The notes beneath the pieces are model-generated. The model had not been told where the DNA came from, searched no databases, and saw nothing but the letters and a program-made list of their open reading frames with translations. Source: Anaerolineales bacterium (GTDB lineage: Bacteria; Chloroflexota; Anaerolineae; Anaerolineales; Villigracilaceae). Taken from it: DNA of 38,742 bases. Position 1 is the stretch's first letter. The number at the start of each line of letters is the position of its first letter. A program made the position numbers and the translations under genes. The DNA is taken from assembly GCA_020060235.1 (NCBI GenBank), contig JAGVAO010000279.1, positions 1 to 38,742 on the forward strand. The letters run 5' to 3'. Positions 25,128-32,997 of the stretch are shown here, in pieces.

Positions 25128-25155
25128 GCAGGGGCGATTCGCGAATCGTCCCTAC
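25128..25155. repeat. Palindromic repeat, third copy, between HMG-CoA synthase and thiolase-like genes
   Basis: Arms GCAGGGGCGATTCG (25128-25141) and CGAATCGTCCCTAC (25142-25155) pair with one mismatch and one wobble. The outer part matches the copy at 24016 while the inner part differs (ATTCG instead of ACCCG). A GAGGA ribosome site follows directly. Confidence 0.75.
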
Positions 25156-25166
25156 GAGGAATTAAC

Positions 25167-26327
25167 ATGACAGACGTTGTAATTGCAGGAATTGGACAAA
25201 CAAATATCAACGAACATTGGGACAAAAGCCTGCGCCAGTTGGGGGTTGAGGCCATCCAGGCGGCGCTTGCTGATTCGGGTGGGCTGCAACCGCAGGCCTT
25301 GTTTGTCGGCAATATGTTTGCGCCCAACCTTTCGCGCCAGGCGCACCTGGGCGTGCTGCTGGCCGATTTTGCCGGCCTGCGCGGCATCGAGGCGGTGACA
25401 GTCGAGGCAGCGGGGGCATCCGGTGGCGCGGCCTTGCGCCAGGGTTACCTGGCTGTCAAAAGCGGAATGGTCGACGTGGCCCTGGTGGTCGGCGTCGAAA
25501 AAATGACCGATGTCGTCGGCTCGGAGAACGAATCAGCATTGGCAACCGTCTCGGATAGCGATTATGAATCGGTGCAGGGGCTGACTCCCGCCGGGCAGGC
25601 GGCCCTGCTGATGCGCCGCTATATGCACGAATACGGCGTCCCGGCGGATGGTTTTGCCGGTTTCGCGCTGGCGGCCCACGCGCACGGGGCGGGCAACCCC
25701 AGGGCCATGTTCCAGAAGGCCATCAAGCCCGAACTGTACGCCAGGGCCGAGATGGTCAGTGACCCGCTCAATATGTTCGACATTGCCCCAAATGCGGATG
25801 GCGCTGCCGCGCTCGTCCTGACCCGCCGCTCGCTCCTGCCCCGCGACTTTGTTCATCCGCTGGTGGCGATTGCCGGCTCCGCCGTTTCGACGGATATGCT
25901 GGCCCTGCATGACCGCCACGATTTGCTGCACTTCGAATCGGTGCAGATTGCGACTGCCAAGGCCCTACGCCAGGCCGAAATTTCGCTGGAGCAGGTTGGC
26001 TTTTTGGAATATCACGATGCTTTCAGCATTTTTGCCGCACTCTCGCTTGAGGCAGCCGGGTTTGCGCCCCGCGGCCAGGGCTGGAAAATGGCCGCCGATG
26101 GCGCGATAGGCCTGGGCGGGAAACTGCCCTGCGCCACGATGGGCGGGTTGAAGGCGCGCGGCAACCCCGGCGGGGCTGCGGGCGTTGTCCAGGCTGTCGA
26201 AGCGGCGACCCAACTGCGGGGGAGTGCGGGCGCGAATCAGTTAAACGGAATCTGCTACGGGATGATTCAGTCACTTGGCGGACCAGCATCCACAGCCGTT
26301 GTCCATATCCTTGAAAAAGTTGCCTGA
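25167..26327 (+). CDS. Archaeal-type thiolase-like protein lacking the catalytic cysteine
   Basis: 386 residues, aligning over the full length with archaeal acetoacetyl-CoA thiolases of the thiolase/HMG-CoA synthase/DUF35 complex. The nucleophile motif VEAACASGG reads VEAAGASGG, with Gly83 (codon GGG) in place of Cys. The HDAF motif (His283) is kept. The usual NPSGGLKARGHP reads CATMGGLKARGNP, so the GHP histidine is Asn333, and the late AHNVGG segment reads CYGMIQSLGG. Flanking family sequence is well conserved and the frame is intact, so it is probably expressed but not a normal thiolase. It may be a structural or channelling partner of the synthase. Confidence 0.85.
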   Translation: MTDVVIAGIGQTNINEHWDKSLRQLGVEAIQAALADSGGLQPQALFVGNMFAPNLSRQAHLGVLLADFAGLRGIEAVTVEAAGASGGAALRQGYLAVKSGMVDVALVVGVEKMTDVVGSENESALATVSDSDYESVQGLTPAGQAALLMRRYMHEYGVPADGFAGFALAAHAHGAGNPRAMFQKAIKPELYARAEMVSDPLNMFDIAPNADGAAALVLTRRSLLPRDFVHPLVAIAGSAVSTDMLALHDRHDLLHFESVQIATAKALRQAEISLEQVGFLEYHDAFSIFAALSLEAAGFAPRGQGWKMAADGAIGLGGKLPCATMGGLKARGNPGGAAGVVQAVEAATQLRGSAGANQLNGICYGMIQSLGGPASTAVVHILEKVA

Positions 26328-26413
26328 CAAACCTGCAAAGAAGCCTGCCTGATAGTTCTTGATAGTTGCCCTGTGTAGAATTAGGCTTGCAACTACAAAC
26401 AAGGAGTGATGTT

Positions 26414-26827
26414 ATGGAAATCCCGCGCCATTGGCGATTGAAAGCACAACGATATGGACTGGTCGGCGAAGTTTGCCCGCACTGCGATGTCAAGATTTTT
26501 CCGCCCCGCGATGTCTGTCCCGATTGCGGCGGCGAGGCCAAAACCACCTTTGCCTTTAGTGGCAAGGGTGCTGTGTATTCGTACACGACCATCTATGAAG
26601 CCCCCAGCGGTTACGATGAAATGGCGCCCTACACGGTGGCGCTGGTCAAACTGGACGAAGGCCCGGTGGTGACAGCCCAACTGACCGACCTGGGCGACCA
26701 GTCGATTGAAATCGGTATGCCGGTTGAAATGGTCACGCGCAAGATGCGCAACGACGGCGACGAGCGCGGCATTTTGGTCTACGGGTATAAATTTCGTCCG
26801 CTTGCGTTGGCGGCGCAAGAAAAATGA
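26414..26827 (+). CDS. DUF35 zinc-ribbon/OB-fold protein
   Basis: 137 residues from ATG 26414, set by AAGGAG at 26401-26406; an in-frame ATG at 26366 lacks a ribosome site. The N-terminal rubredoxin-like zinc ribbon has Cys21, Cys24, Cys35 and Cys38 (CPHC, CPDC). An OB fold follows (GKGAVYSYTTIYEAP through GILVYGYKFRP). In archaea this family bridges thiolase and HMG-CoA synthase and binds the CoA tail. A TAGAAT at 26376-26381 could be a weak internal promoter. Confidence 0.93.
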   Translation: MEIPRHWRLKAQRYGLVGEVCPHCDVKIFPPRDVCPDCGGEAKTTFAFSGKGAVYSYTTIYEAPSGYDEMAPYTVALVKLDEGPVVTAQLTDLGDQSIEIGMPVEMVTRKMRNDGDERGILVYGYKFRPLALAAQEK

Positions 26828-26842
26828 AATAGTGTCTTTTCG

Positions 26843-26894
26843 TTAATATCACACAGGGCTGTCCGGTTAGCTGGACAGCCCTGTGTGATATTAA
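26843..26894. repeat. Perfect 22-bp inverted repeat between convergent genes
   Basis: The arms 26843-26864 and 26873-26894 are exact reverse complements, beginning TTAATATCACACAGGG and ending CCCTGTGTGATATTAA, with an 8-nt loop. It lies between the ends of the DUF35 gene and the opposing HExxH gene, so it probably stops both transcripts, but no T tract follows on either strand. Confidence 0.8.
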
Positions 26895-26910
26895 TGCCCT
26901 TTACAGGCAA

Positions 26911-27873
26911 TCAAATTTTGTGGGGAATTGTTGTTTTGCCGAATCCCCCTGAGGCATTTTCGCGTTCAGATAGCGTTTTTAGCGCCAGGTCAATTTCCCG
27001 TATCAATGTTTCGTTATCCAGTTCAAGCAGGGTGTCTAGCGAATATTTCTTTGCCAGGGCATCTGCGATTAACATTCCGATGTAATAGCCGCAACCGGTG
27101 GGAATGTGGGGATTATTTTCGCGTGGAAAGTAAAAGAAACCGGCAATATCTTGTAAAGAAGAGGATGTGAGCGTGCGCCGGGCTTCTTCTGCCAGTGCAG
27201 GGAGCGAGGGCCTGACTTGTTCAACAAGCGGACGCCAATCCAGGATTTCTTCTTCCGGGATTTCGGGATATACGACCCGAACGGCACGACAGGCGAGGCC
27301 TTCCGTCCAGAGCAGGCCCCACAACTCCGGCATTTTCATGGTTTTTATGGCCAGTTCGGCGGCGACCCGTACGGCTGGAACGCGTTGGAAATGGTATCTA
27401 TGGAATAGTTCGTGGGTGAGATAGCCCCTGAAATGATGCTCCGAAAGTTCGGACAGGGCATCCGCACCGAGTAAAAGAACGATTTGCTCTTGAAATGGAA
27501 TGGCCATCCCTTTGAAAAGGTTCAGTGATGGCAACAGGTAGGTAACAAAGCTGGTTTGAAAACTGGGGAAGTGTGCCTGGAAGCGGGCGAAGATGTGATT
27601 GATTTGCTCACGCACCGCATCCTGACTGGAACTCAGGCGGGTAATTTTTTGCCCGGTTTCGGAGATGTAGTCGCGCAAGCCTGCTTCGTTGAGGCCAAAG
27701 ACGCAGGAATAGAATTTGATATTCGGTTCAATGATGGTTGATTTCAATTGCCCGATTTTTTCATCCAGAGAAGATGCCTGGGGTTGCTCAAAAATCGCCC
27801 AGAATGAATCCATGAGGTCAACGATTTGAAAAGCAACCTTGTGGGTGGATGGGAAAAGGATGGGCGCTGTCAT
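26911..27873 (-). CDS. HExxH zinc-peptidase-like protein (DUF2268-like gluzincin)
   Basis: 320 residues from ATG 27873 (GGAG 7 nt upstream); an upstream in-frame start adds 14 unlikely residues. The centre has a zinc motif LTHELFHRYH (His154, Glu155, His158) and a downstream WTEGLACRAV with Glu191 as probable third zinc ligand, the gluzincin pattern seen in predicted Zn proteases of the DUF2268 type. No signal peptide or membrane segment is evident. It is the last gene of the operon that also encodes a CPBP protease and a lipoprotein. Confidence 0.75.
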   Translation of the reverse strand: MTAPILFPSTHKVAFQIVDLMDSFWAIFEQPQASSLDEKIGQLKSTIIEPNIKFYSCVFGLNEAGLRDYISETGQKITRLSSSQDAVREQINHIFARFQAHFPSFQTSFVTYLLPSLNLFKGMAIPFQEQIVLLLGADALSELSEHHFRGYLTHELFHRYHFQRVPAVRVAAELAIKTMKMPELWGLLWTEGLACRAVRVVYPEIPEEEILDWRPLVEQVRPSLPALAEEARRTLTSSSLQDIAGFFYFPRENNPHIPTGCGYYIGMLIADALAKKYSLDTLLELDNETLIREIDLALKTLSERENASGGFGKTTIPHKI

Positions 27874-27889
27874 TTTTGGTCTCCAAAAT

Positions 27890-28780
27890 CTACGCATTCG
27901 CCAGCATGGCAACAAACAGGAAGAAATCGGCGGCGGCGTGGATCAGGGTTGGGCCCCAGATGCTGTCTGATTTCATCATCAGGTAGCCGCAGGCCAGCCC
28001 CAGGGTGAAGGTATTCGCCAGCATGAACGGGAGCGCGATGGGAGTCAGGTAGGTTGCCCCGGCATGGATGATGGCAAAAACAAGGGAGGTCGCCAGCACC
28101 GAACCGCCCATCCCCAAAAGTGGTTCAAGACGGCGCAAGAAAATGGCGCGCAGCCATAGTTCTTCCAGGAATCCATTGGTAAAGGCAAAGACCAGCCCCC
28201 AGCCCGCCGCCGCGAGGAGTTTATCGGGGCTATTAAAACGCATGGCAAAAAACAGGAAAGCCGAGGTCGCAAAGTTGAACCAGACAAGCGCGCCGAAGCC
28301 CAGCCCCATTTTCAGGTTGCCGCGCTTGAGATAGATGTCTCCCAGGTTTGCGCCGGCCACTTTGGCCAGGATGATGAGCGGGATGATGGTCAACAGCATC
28401 TGAAATACTTTATCGAGCGCGGTCCCTTGCGATGTGGCCATTGCCACAACACCCAGGCGGCTTAACATCTCAGCTTTCCAATTTACTGTGAGAGATGTGA
28501 TGGGATATACGGTGGAGGCCATGAATAGCGCAAACGTGATGGGCCAGTAGCGGTTCAGACGTTTATCAAGCTTGAACCATAGCGACAGGGCAAGGAAAAG
28601 GGCCGAGATACCGAGGTTGTAGGCCAGGTTTTTGTTGGTTGGAAAGATTTCGTAGAAGTTGGAGCCGAGGAGCAGGATGGCCAATCCGCACAGCAGGAAG
28701 AGGGTGAACAGGCCAAGGCGTTGCGGCCAATGGATTGGACTTGATTCTGCGCTTGAGAAATTTACGGGTTGGGTGGTCAT
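27890..28780 (-). CDS. CPBP/CAAX-type intramembrane metalloprotease
   Basis: 296 residues with about eight hydrophobic helices. The family's three motifs are present: EELWLR (Glu206, Glu207, Arg211), FAIIHAG (His239) and the late LIHAAADF (His281). These proteins cleave within or near membrane helices, or act in peptide processing and self-immunity. It lies 16 nt from the HExxH gene and 17 nt from the lipoprotein gene. Confidence 0.9.
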   Translation of the reverse strand: MTTQPVNFSSAESSPIHWPQRLGLFTLFLLCGLAILLLGSNFYEIFPTNKNLAYNLGISALFLALSLWFKLDKRLNRYWPITFALFMASTVYPITSLTVNWKAEMLSRLGVVAMATSQGTALDKVFQMLLTIIPLIILAKVAGANLGDIYLKRGNLKMGLGFGALVWFNFATSAFLFFAMRFNSPDKLLAAAGWGLVFAFTNGFLEELWLRAIFLRRLEPLLGMGGSVLATSLVFAIIHAGATYLTPIALPFMLANTFTLGLACGYLMMKSDSIWGPTLIHAAADFFLFVAMLANA

Positions 28781-28797
28781 TTTGCGTTCCTAAGTCT

Positions 28798-29601
28798 TCA
28801 CGGCACCGTGAGTGAAGCAATAATCATCTCACCAACCCGCTGGGTTTTACCGCCCAGGCTCAGGCCGGGCTCGCAGTGACTGCCAATACTGTAGATGAAG
28901 CCAAATTCCATGTCGCCGCGCACGATGTTGGGCTGGTCCTCATCCGAACTGCGGTACCAGATGGCAGTCACTTCGCCGGTGGGGCAGGCCAGCAGAATGC
29001 GGCGCGCCGATTGACCGGCAATCTCCAGCGTGCCTTGCTCGATGAATTCACCCTGCCCAACGCCAGTGGGCCACAACAAAACATCTTCACCCATGCGGCG
29101 GAAGGTCAGGCGGATGTTTTCTTTTGCCACGGCGTCTTTGGGGTGCAGGTTGAGCAGGTATCCGTTCATCAGCGGGTCAGCTGTTGTGATTTGCTCCACT
29201 ATCCAGTCCTCGGGCAGCATGAGGCTAAAGCCATAGACGGAGTGGGTGTAAGTCCACCAGCCCTGGTCGTAGGCTGCGGGGTCAATGGGCAGGGCAGTTG
29301 GGATTTCGGTGAGTGATGCGGCCTGGCCGGCCGGCCCACATTCGCCGCGGAAGTAAGCCCACTCGTCACATTCATTGCCATCTGAAAAGATACAGTAGCC
29401 AGCCTGGCTTCCGTCAGTGGCGGTGCGAATCTCAAGACGATATCCCTGCTGTTCGCAGTAGGCCGAGGCCGGGTTGGGCAGGTTCGGTTGGGATGTGTCT
29501 GTCGAAACGGGAGCCGGCTCCGGGTAGCTTTGTTCCGTCGGGGCTGGCGCGCAACCCGTCAAAATCAAAAAAGCGGCTGTGATGCAAATCAGTTTTTTCA
29601 T
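28798..29601 (-). CDS. Secreted lipoprotein of unknown function
   Basis: 267 residues from ATG 29601, which has AAGGA about 8 nt upstream; the ATG at 29610 lies too close to that site. The signal peptide MKKLICITAAFLILTGC ends in a lipobox with Cys17, so the protein is lipid-anchored outside the membrane. A Pro/Thr/Ser linker leads to a cysteine-containing domain (YCEQQG, YCIFSDGNECDEW), resembling the DUF333-like EQxG/ATDGSQAGYC motif of small hemolysin-like lipoproteins. A second domain (VYGFSLMLPEDW) resembles PsbP-like folds. Function unknown. Confidence 0.8.
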   Translation of the reverse strand: MKKLICITAAFLILTGCAPAPTEQSYPEPAPVSTDTSQPNLPNPASAYCEQQGYRLEIRTATDGSQAGYCIFSDGNECDEWAYFRGECGPAGQAASLTEIPTALPIDPAAYDQGWWTYTHSVYGFSLMLPEDWIVEQITTADPLMNGYLLNLHPKDAVAKENIRLTFRRMGEDVLLWPTGVGQGEFIEQGTLEIAGQSARRILLACPTGEVTAIWYRSSDEDQPNIVRGDMEFGFIYSIGSHCEPGLSLGGKTQRVGEMIIASLTVP

Positions 29602-29616
29602 CGTAACCATCCTTCT

Positions 29617-29865
29617 TTATTGGCTTTGAGAATCGGGCGGCTTTGTAAGCTTTTCCAGACGCAATACGGTGAAGTTGAAATCCCAAAGCTGGTTCATGAA
29701 TCCGCGCAGGGCGGACTGGTCGGGGAACTGCCCTTCCAGCACGGTTTGGCCCTTTTCCTGCTTGCGGATGGTAATGCCGCCAAACCAGTCGGCGGCTGAG
29801 GGCGAAATGCTTTCCTGAAGCAGGATGCGGTAGGTGGGGCCGGGGGAAGTCTTTTTTTCTGGCAT
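29617..29865 (-). CDS. Small conserved protein (82 aa), typical neighbour in Chloroflexota
   Basis: 82 residues with an extended strand-rich pattern: YRILLQESISPSAADWFGGITI, then GQTVLEGQFPDQSALRGFMNQLWDFN. I recognise the GxxVLxGxxxDQxALxGxxxxL pattern from many short Chloroflexota proteins but know no function. GAGGA lies about 10 nt before the ATG. It is the first gene of a four-gene run behind the MalT-like regulator. Confidence 0.75.
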   Translation of the reverse strand: MPEKKTSPGPTYRILLQESISPSAADWFGGITIRKQEKGQTVLEGQFPDQSALRGFMNQLWDFNFTVLRLEKLTKPPDSQSQ

Positions 29866-29898
29866 GATGACAGGTTCCTCAGTTAAACAATAGCGCCA

Positions 29899-29920
29899 AG
29901 GGCCTGCAAATGCAGGCCCT
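29899..29920. terminator. Hairpin between the LuxR regulator and the small protein gene
   Basis: AGGGCCTGCA (29899-29908) and TGCAGGCCCT (29911-29920), perfectly paired around AA. No T tract follows, so it may act as an attenuator or RNA-processing site rather than a full terminator. Next to it (29924-29948) GGGGTATT is repeated imperfectly three times. Confidence 0.45.
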
Positions 29921-29949
29921 GAATGGGGTATTGATGGGGTATTTTGGGG

Positions 29950-32643
29950 TTAGATAAGACGCATGGTGCGGGCGCGGATGACGGCCTCGGCGCGGCTGTG
30001 AACTTCGAGCTTGGCGTAGATGTTTTTCAGGTGTTTGTGGACGGTTTCGCGGGCAATCACCAGTTGCGCAGCGATTTGCTTGTCGGGGTGTCCTTGCGCC
30101 AGCAGGTTGAGAATTTCCAACTCGCGCGGGGAAAGCGAGTCGAGCAGGGGTTGGGCCGGTTGGGGCAGTGCGCGCTCTGGCTGGAAAGCGCGCAGCAGTT
30201 CGCGCAGGTAGGGTTGCAGCATGACCTGTTTATACGGGGCCGGGTCGTCCAAGGTTTGCGCCAGGCGGGCCAACAGGTTGCGCATGGGTTCGCCCTCGTC
30301 CAAAAATACGCGGATGTACCCACCCGGCGCGGCCAGGCTGACCGCTTGCAGGATATTTTGGAGCGCCTGTTTGTTTTGTCCACGCGCATGGTGGTTGAGC
30401 GCCAGCATCACCCGCAGGCGGATTTCTTCATGCACCCAGCCCGCCTGGCCTGCTTTGTCAATCAGATTTTCCAGCAGGGATTCGGCATCCTGGCAGGCTT
30501 GCTGTGACCCGTTGAGCATACCTTCGGCCACCAGCACCCGCGCCAGGTTCTGGTGGTGCAGGTCATGTTGGTAGCTGAACGGCCCGGAACATGACAACCC
30601 GCTGTTTTTTGCCCACGCTATCGCGGCGGGCAGGTTGCCCGATGCAAGCCAGGCTTTCACTCGCAAATCATCCAACCAGCACAACAGCCAGTGATCTACC
30701 AGCGAATGTTGCGTCAGGTGGTCGGCATTTTTCAGCGACTCGCGGACGCCATCCAAGTCGCCGGTGGCGAGTTGGTAGCGCCCCAGGCAAACCCAGGCAT
30801 CTACCAGCACATCAATTTGCCCGAGTTGCTGGCAAAGTTCCAGCCCACTGCGTAAAAAATCAGCGGCAGGCGCGAGCCGGTCCTGTTCGCGGTAAATATC
30901 GCCCAGTTTGATACGCGCAAAACCGGCCAGCGGAGTTTCGGTGCCATTCGGCAGGGTTGCCAGTTGCATTGCCTCGCCAAAGGTTGTGGCGGCCTCGCGC
31001 AGTTGGCCCTGTTTGACTTGTTGGATGCCGATATAGGTGGTGGCAGGCGCGGCGCGAATTGGGCTGATACGAAACCCGGCCTCGCGCGCCACCCGGAAGG
31101 CCTGCTCCGTCCGGGCGACATCGCCGCTGGCCCAGTATGCCGCCCCCAGGGCAGTGGCCGCGCTGCTGCGCATCCGGTCATCTTCGGGCAGAAGCGCCAG
31201 CGCCTTTTGACCCATTTCGAGGGCGCGGGGCACGTCTTCGCGGCTGATGGCGGCATATGAGCGCAGGGCGGCAAGATGCCCGTGGATGTGGGATTTTTGC
31301 GGGTCGCCGGCATCCATCGCGGTTTCGATGGAGTTTTCCAACGCCTGGAGATTACGCTCGGCGGCCTCCCTTTGGCCGGTTTCAAAATCCACCCAGCCGC
31401 GATACACCCCCAGCCAGGGATGGGCCTCGACGACCGCGCTCGGTAGGCTCTCCAGCCAGCCTTTGATGGCAGGCAGTTTGTTCAACACTTCGGCCTGGTT
31501 GATGGCACGCTCCATCAGACTGGCGGCAAATTCAAAATCCTGCCCGGCCAGGGCGTGTTCAACGGCATGTTCAAAGTCGTTGTTGGCGGCATACCAGGCA
31601 CTGGCGCGCTGGTGCAGGAGCGCAATTTGCCCGGGGCTGGTCTGCTTCAAGCGGACTTTGAGCAGGTCGCCAAAGAGATGGTGATAGCGGAACCACTCGC
31701 GCTGATCGTCCAGTCGAATCAGGAACAGGTTGTTCATCTCCAGGGTGTGGAGCAAGGCCTGACTGTTGCGGCTTTCGGTCACCGCATCGCACAACGATTC
31801 GCAGAACTGTTTCAGGATGGAGGTTTGCAGCAGGAAACGCTGGACGGCTTCGGGTTGGTGTTGAAAGACTTCCTCGAAAAGAAAGTCGAGAATAAAACGG
31901 TCTTCACCGCTGAAAGTGCGGATGAAGCTTGATGGGTTGGCCCGATCCATCAGCGACAACCCGGCCATTTGCAGACCGGCAATCCAACCTTCGGTGCGGA
32001 TGGTCAGGCGCTCGACATCTTCGGGTGACAGATTTAGGCCGAGGGTGTGGGCCAGAAAATCGGCGGATTCGCGGGTGGTGAAACACAAATCCGCCTGGCG
32101 AATTTCCAAAACGCCAGAGCGTGCCCGTAGTTTCGCCAGTTGCAGCGGCGGGTCGGCGCGCGTCAGGAGCATGACCAACAGCGTGGGCGGACGATGCTCT
32201 AGCAGGAATCCGAGCGCCTGGTGAATGGATTGGTTCTGAATCAGGTGGTAATCATCCAGCACAAGGCAGGTTGGGCGCGCCGATTGCGCTAATTGGTTGA
32301 TAAACGGGGTCAGGAGCGCATCAATTTCCGGGAGCGACTGAACGCGCAAGGCGTTTTCGAGGGCTTCGCTGGCCGGGGCGTCCACAGCGCGCACCATCGC
32401 CGCCAGGTAAGCCAGGAAGCGGTCAAGTTCATTGTCTTTTTCATCGAGGGAAAGCCAGAGCGCGTGACACTGCGCGTGCCTCAACCAATCGCTGACCAGT
32501 GTTGATTTTCCATATCCCGCCGGGGCTGAAACCAGCACAAATCCATATTCCATCCCCCTATCCAATTTTTGGAACAAGCGCATGCGCGCAATGCTCCTGG
32601 CGCGCAAAGGTGGAAGCGATATTTTTGTCGAGATGATTTGCAC
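29950..32643 (-). CDS. MalT-like LuxR-family transcriptional activator (LAL type)
   Basis: 897 residues. The N-terminal STAND ATPase has Walker A APAGYGKSTLV near residue 45 and Walker B-like CLVLDDYH near 130. A long TPR-like helical repeat region (about 340-800) follows, and a C-terminal LuxR HTH, SPRELEILNLLAQGHPDKQI to TVHKHLKNIYAKL. Such proteins bind an inducer with ATP, oligomerise and activate nearby promoters. The start is GTG 32643 with AAGG upstream. The four genes that follow on the same strand are candidate targets. Confidence 0.93.
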   Translation of the reverse strand: MQIISTKISLPPLRARSIARMRLFQKLDRGMEYGFVLVSAPAGYGKSTLVSDWLRHAQCHALWLSLDEKDNELDRFLAYLAAMVRAVDAPASEALENALRVQSLPEIDALLTPFINQLAQSARPTCLVLDDYHLIQNQSIHQALGFLLEHRPPTLLVMLLTRADPPLQLAKLRARSGVLEIRQADLCFTTRESADFLAHTLGLNLSPEDVERLTIRTEGWIAGLQMAGLSLMDRANPSSFIRTFSGEDRFILDFLFEEVFQHQPEAVQRFLLQTSILKQFCESLCDAVTESRNSQALLHTLEMNNLFLIRLDDQREWFRYHHLFGDLLKVRLKQTSPGQIALLHQRASAWYAANNDFEHAVEHALAGQDFEFAASLMERAINQAEVLNKLPAIKGWLESLPSAVVEAHPWLGVYRGWVDFETGQREAAERNLQALENSIETAMDAGDPQKSHIHGHLAALRSYAAISREDVPRALEMGQKALALLPEDDRMRSSAATALGAAYWASGDVARTEQAFRVAREAGFRISPIRAAPATTYIGIQQVKQGQLREAATTFGEAMQLATLPNGTETPLAGFARIKLGDIYREQDRLAPAADFLRSGLELCQQLGQIDVLVDAWVCLGRYQLATGDLDGVRESLKNADHLTQHSLVDHWLLCWLDDLRVKAWLASGNLPAAIAWAKNSGLSCSGPFSYQHDLHHQNLARVLVAEGMLNGSQQACQDAESLLENLIDKAGQAGWVHEEIRLRVMLALNHHARGQNKQALQNILQAVSLAAPGGYIRVFLDEGEPMRNLLARLAQTLDDPAPYKQVMLQPYLRELLRAFQPERALPQPAQPLLDSLSPRELEILNLLAQGHPDKQIAAQLVIARETVHKHLKNIYAKLEVHSRAEAVIRARTMRLI

Positions 32644-32769
32644 AGGACCTTCTTGTGCGAAAAGAGGAAAGGTATTAATATGCTAGCGCATTCGGAGTGT
32701 TTTGGCAACTGCCCCCGGTTGATTTTCACAACATCACCACAACCACCCCTGCGTGGCGCATCTTGGGCA

Positions 32770-32808
32770 TACGGGTATAAATTCCGCCCTGCGGTTGTTG
32801 CCCATTAA
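32770..32808 (+). pseudogene. Possible 3' remnant of a second DUF35 gene
   Basis: Codons 32770-32790 encode YGYKFRP, identical in protein and nearly in DNA to the C-terminus of the DUF35 gene (26780-26800). The DNA differs mainly at third codon positions, and a stop follows at 32806. No recognisable DUF35 sequence lies upstream. The match is short, so chance is possible. Confidence 0.35.
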
Positions 32809-32836
32809 CAGAACGAGACCAATCAAAGTTCCTTGC

Positions 32837-32864
32837 TCCCTGCGCTTCACAGCGGGGATTTTTT
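32837..32864 (+). terminator. Intrinsic terminator without an obvious upstream gene
   Basis: TCCCTGC (32837-32843) pairs with GCGGGGA (32852-32858) through one wobble, followed by six T. It lies about 30 nt after the DUF35-like fragment, as if it once ended that gene. The rest of the 349-nt gap 32644-32991 shows only a TATAAT at 32898-32903 and the palindrome at 32937. Confidence 0.6.
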
Positions 32865-32936
32865 ATTTTCGGGGTATCTATTTAATCCATAAACCTTTAT
32901 AATTTTTGTCGTATTTGCGCGCCTTAAATGTAGTGC

Positions 32937-32956
32937 AATAAAGTCAGGACTTTATT
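32937..32956 (+). promoter_or_regulatory. Palindromic operator-like site upstream of the binding-protein gene
   Basis: AATAAAGT-CAGG-ACTTTATT is a perfect inverted repeat 41 nt before the ATG at 32998. Its right arm runs into TATTATAAAG, a possible -10. Position and symmetry suggest a repressor site or a leader hairpin. Confidence 0.45.
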
Positions 32957-32997
32957 ATAAAGAAATACCCTGGCAATCAACCAAGAGGAGAATGAGA

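Noticed and set aside
24077-25387. 436-codon minus-strand open frame opposite the HMG-CoA synthase gene
   Set aside because: The plus strand encodes a complete enzyme with catalytic residues; the antisense product is Gly/Arg/His-rich without a family pattern.
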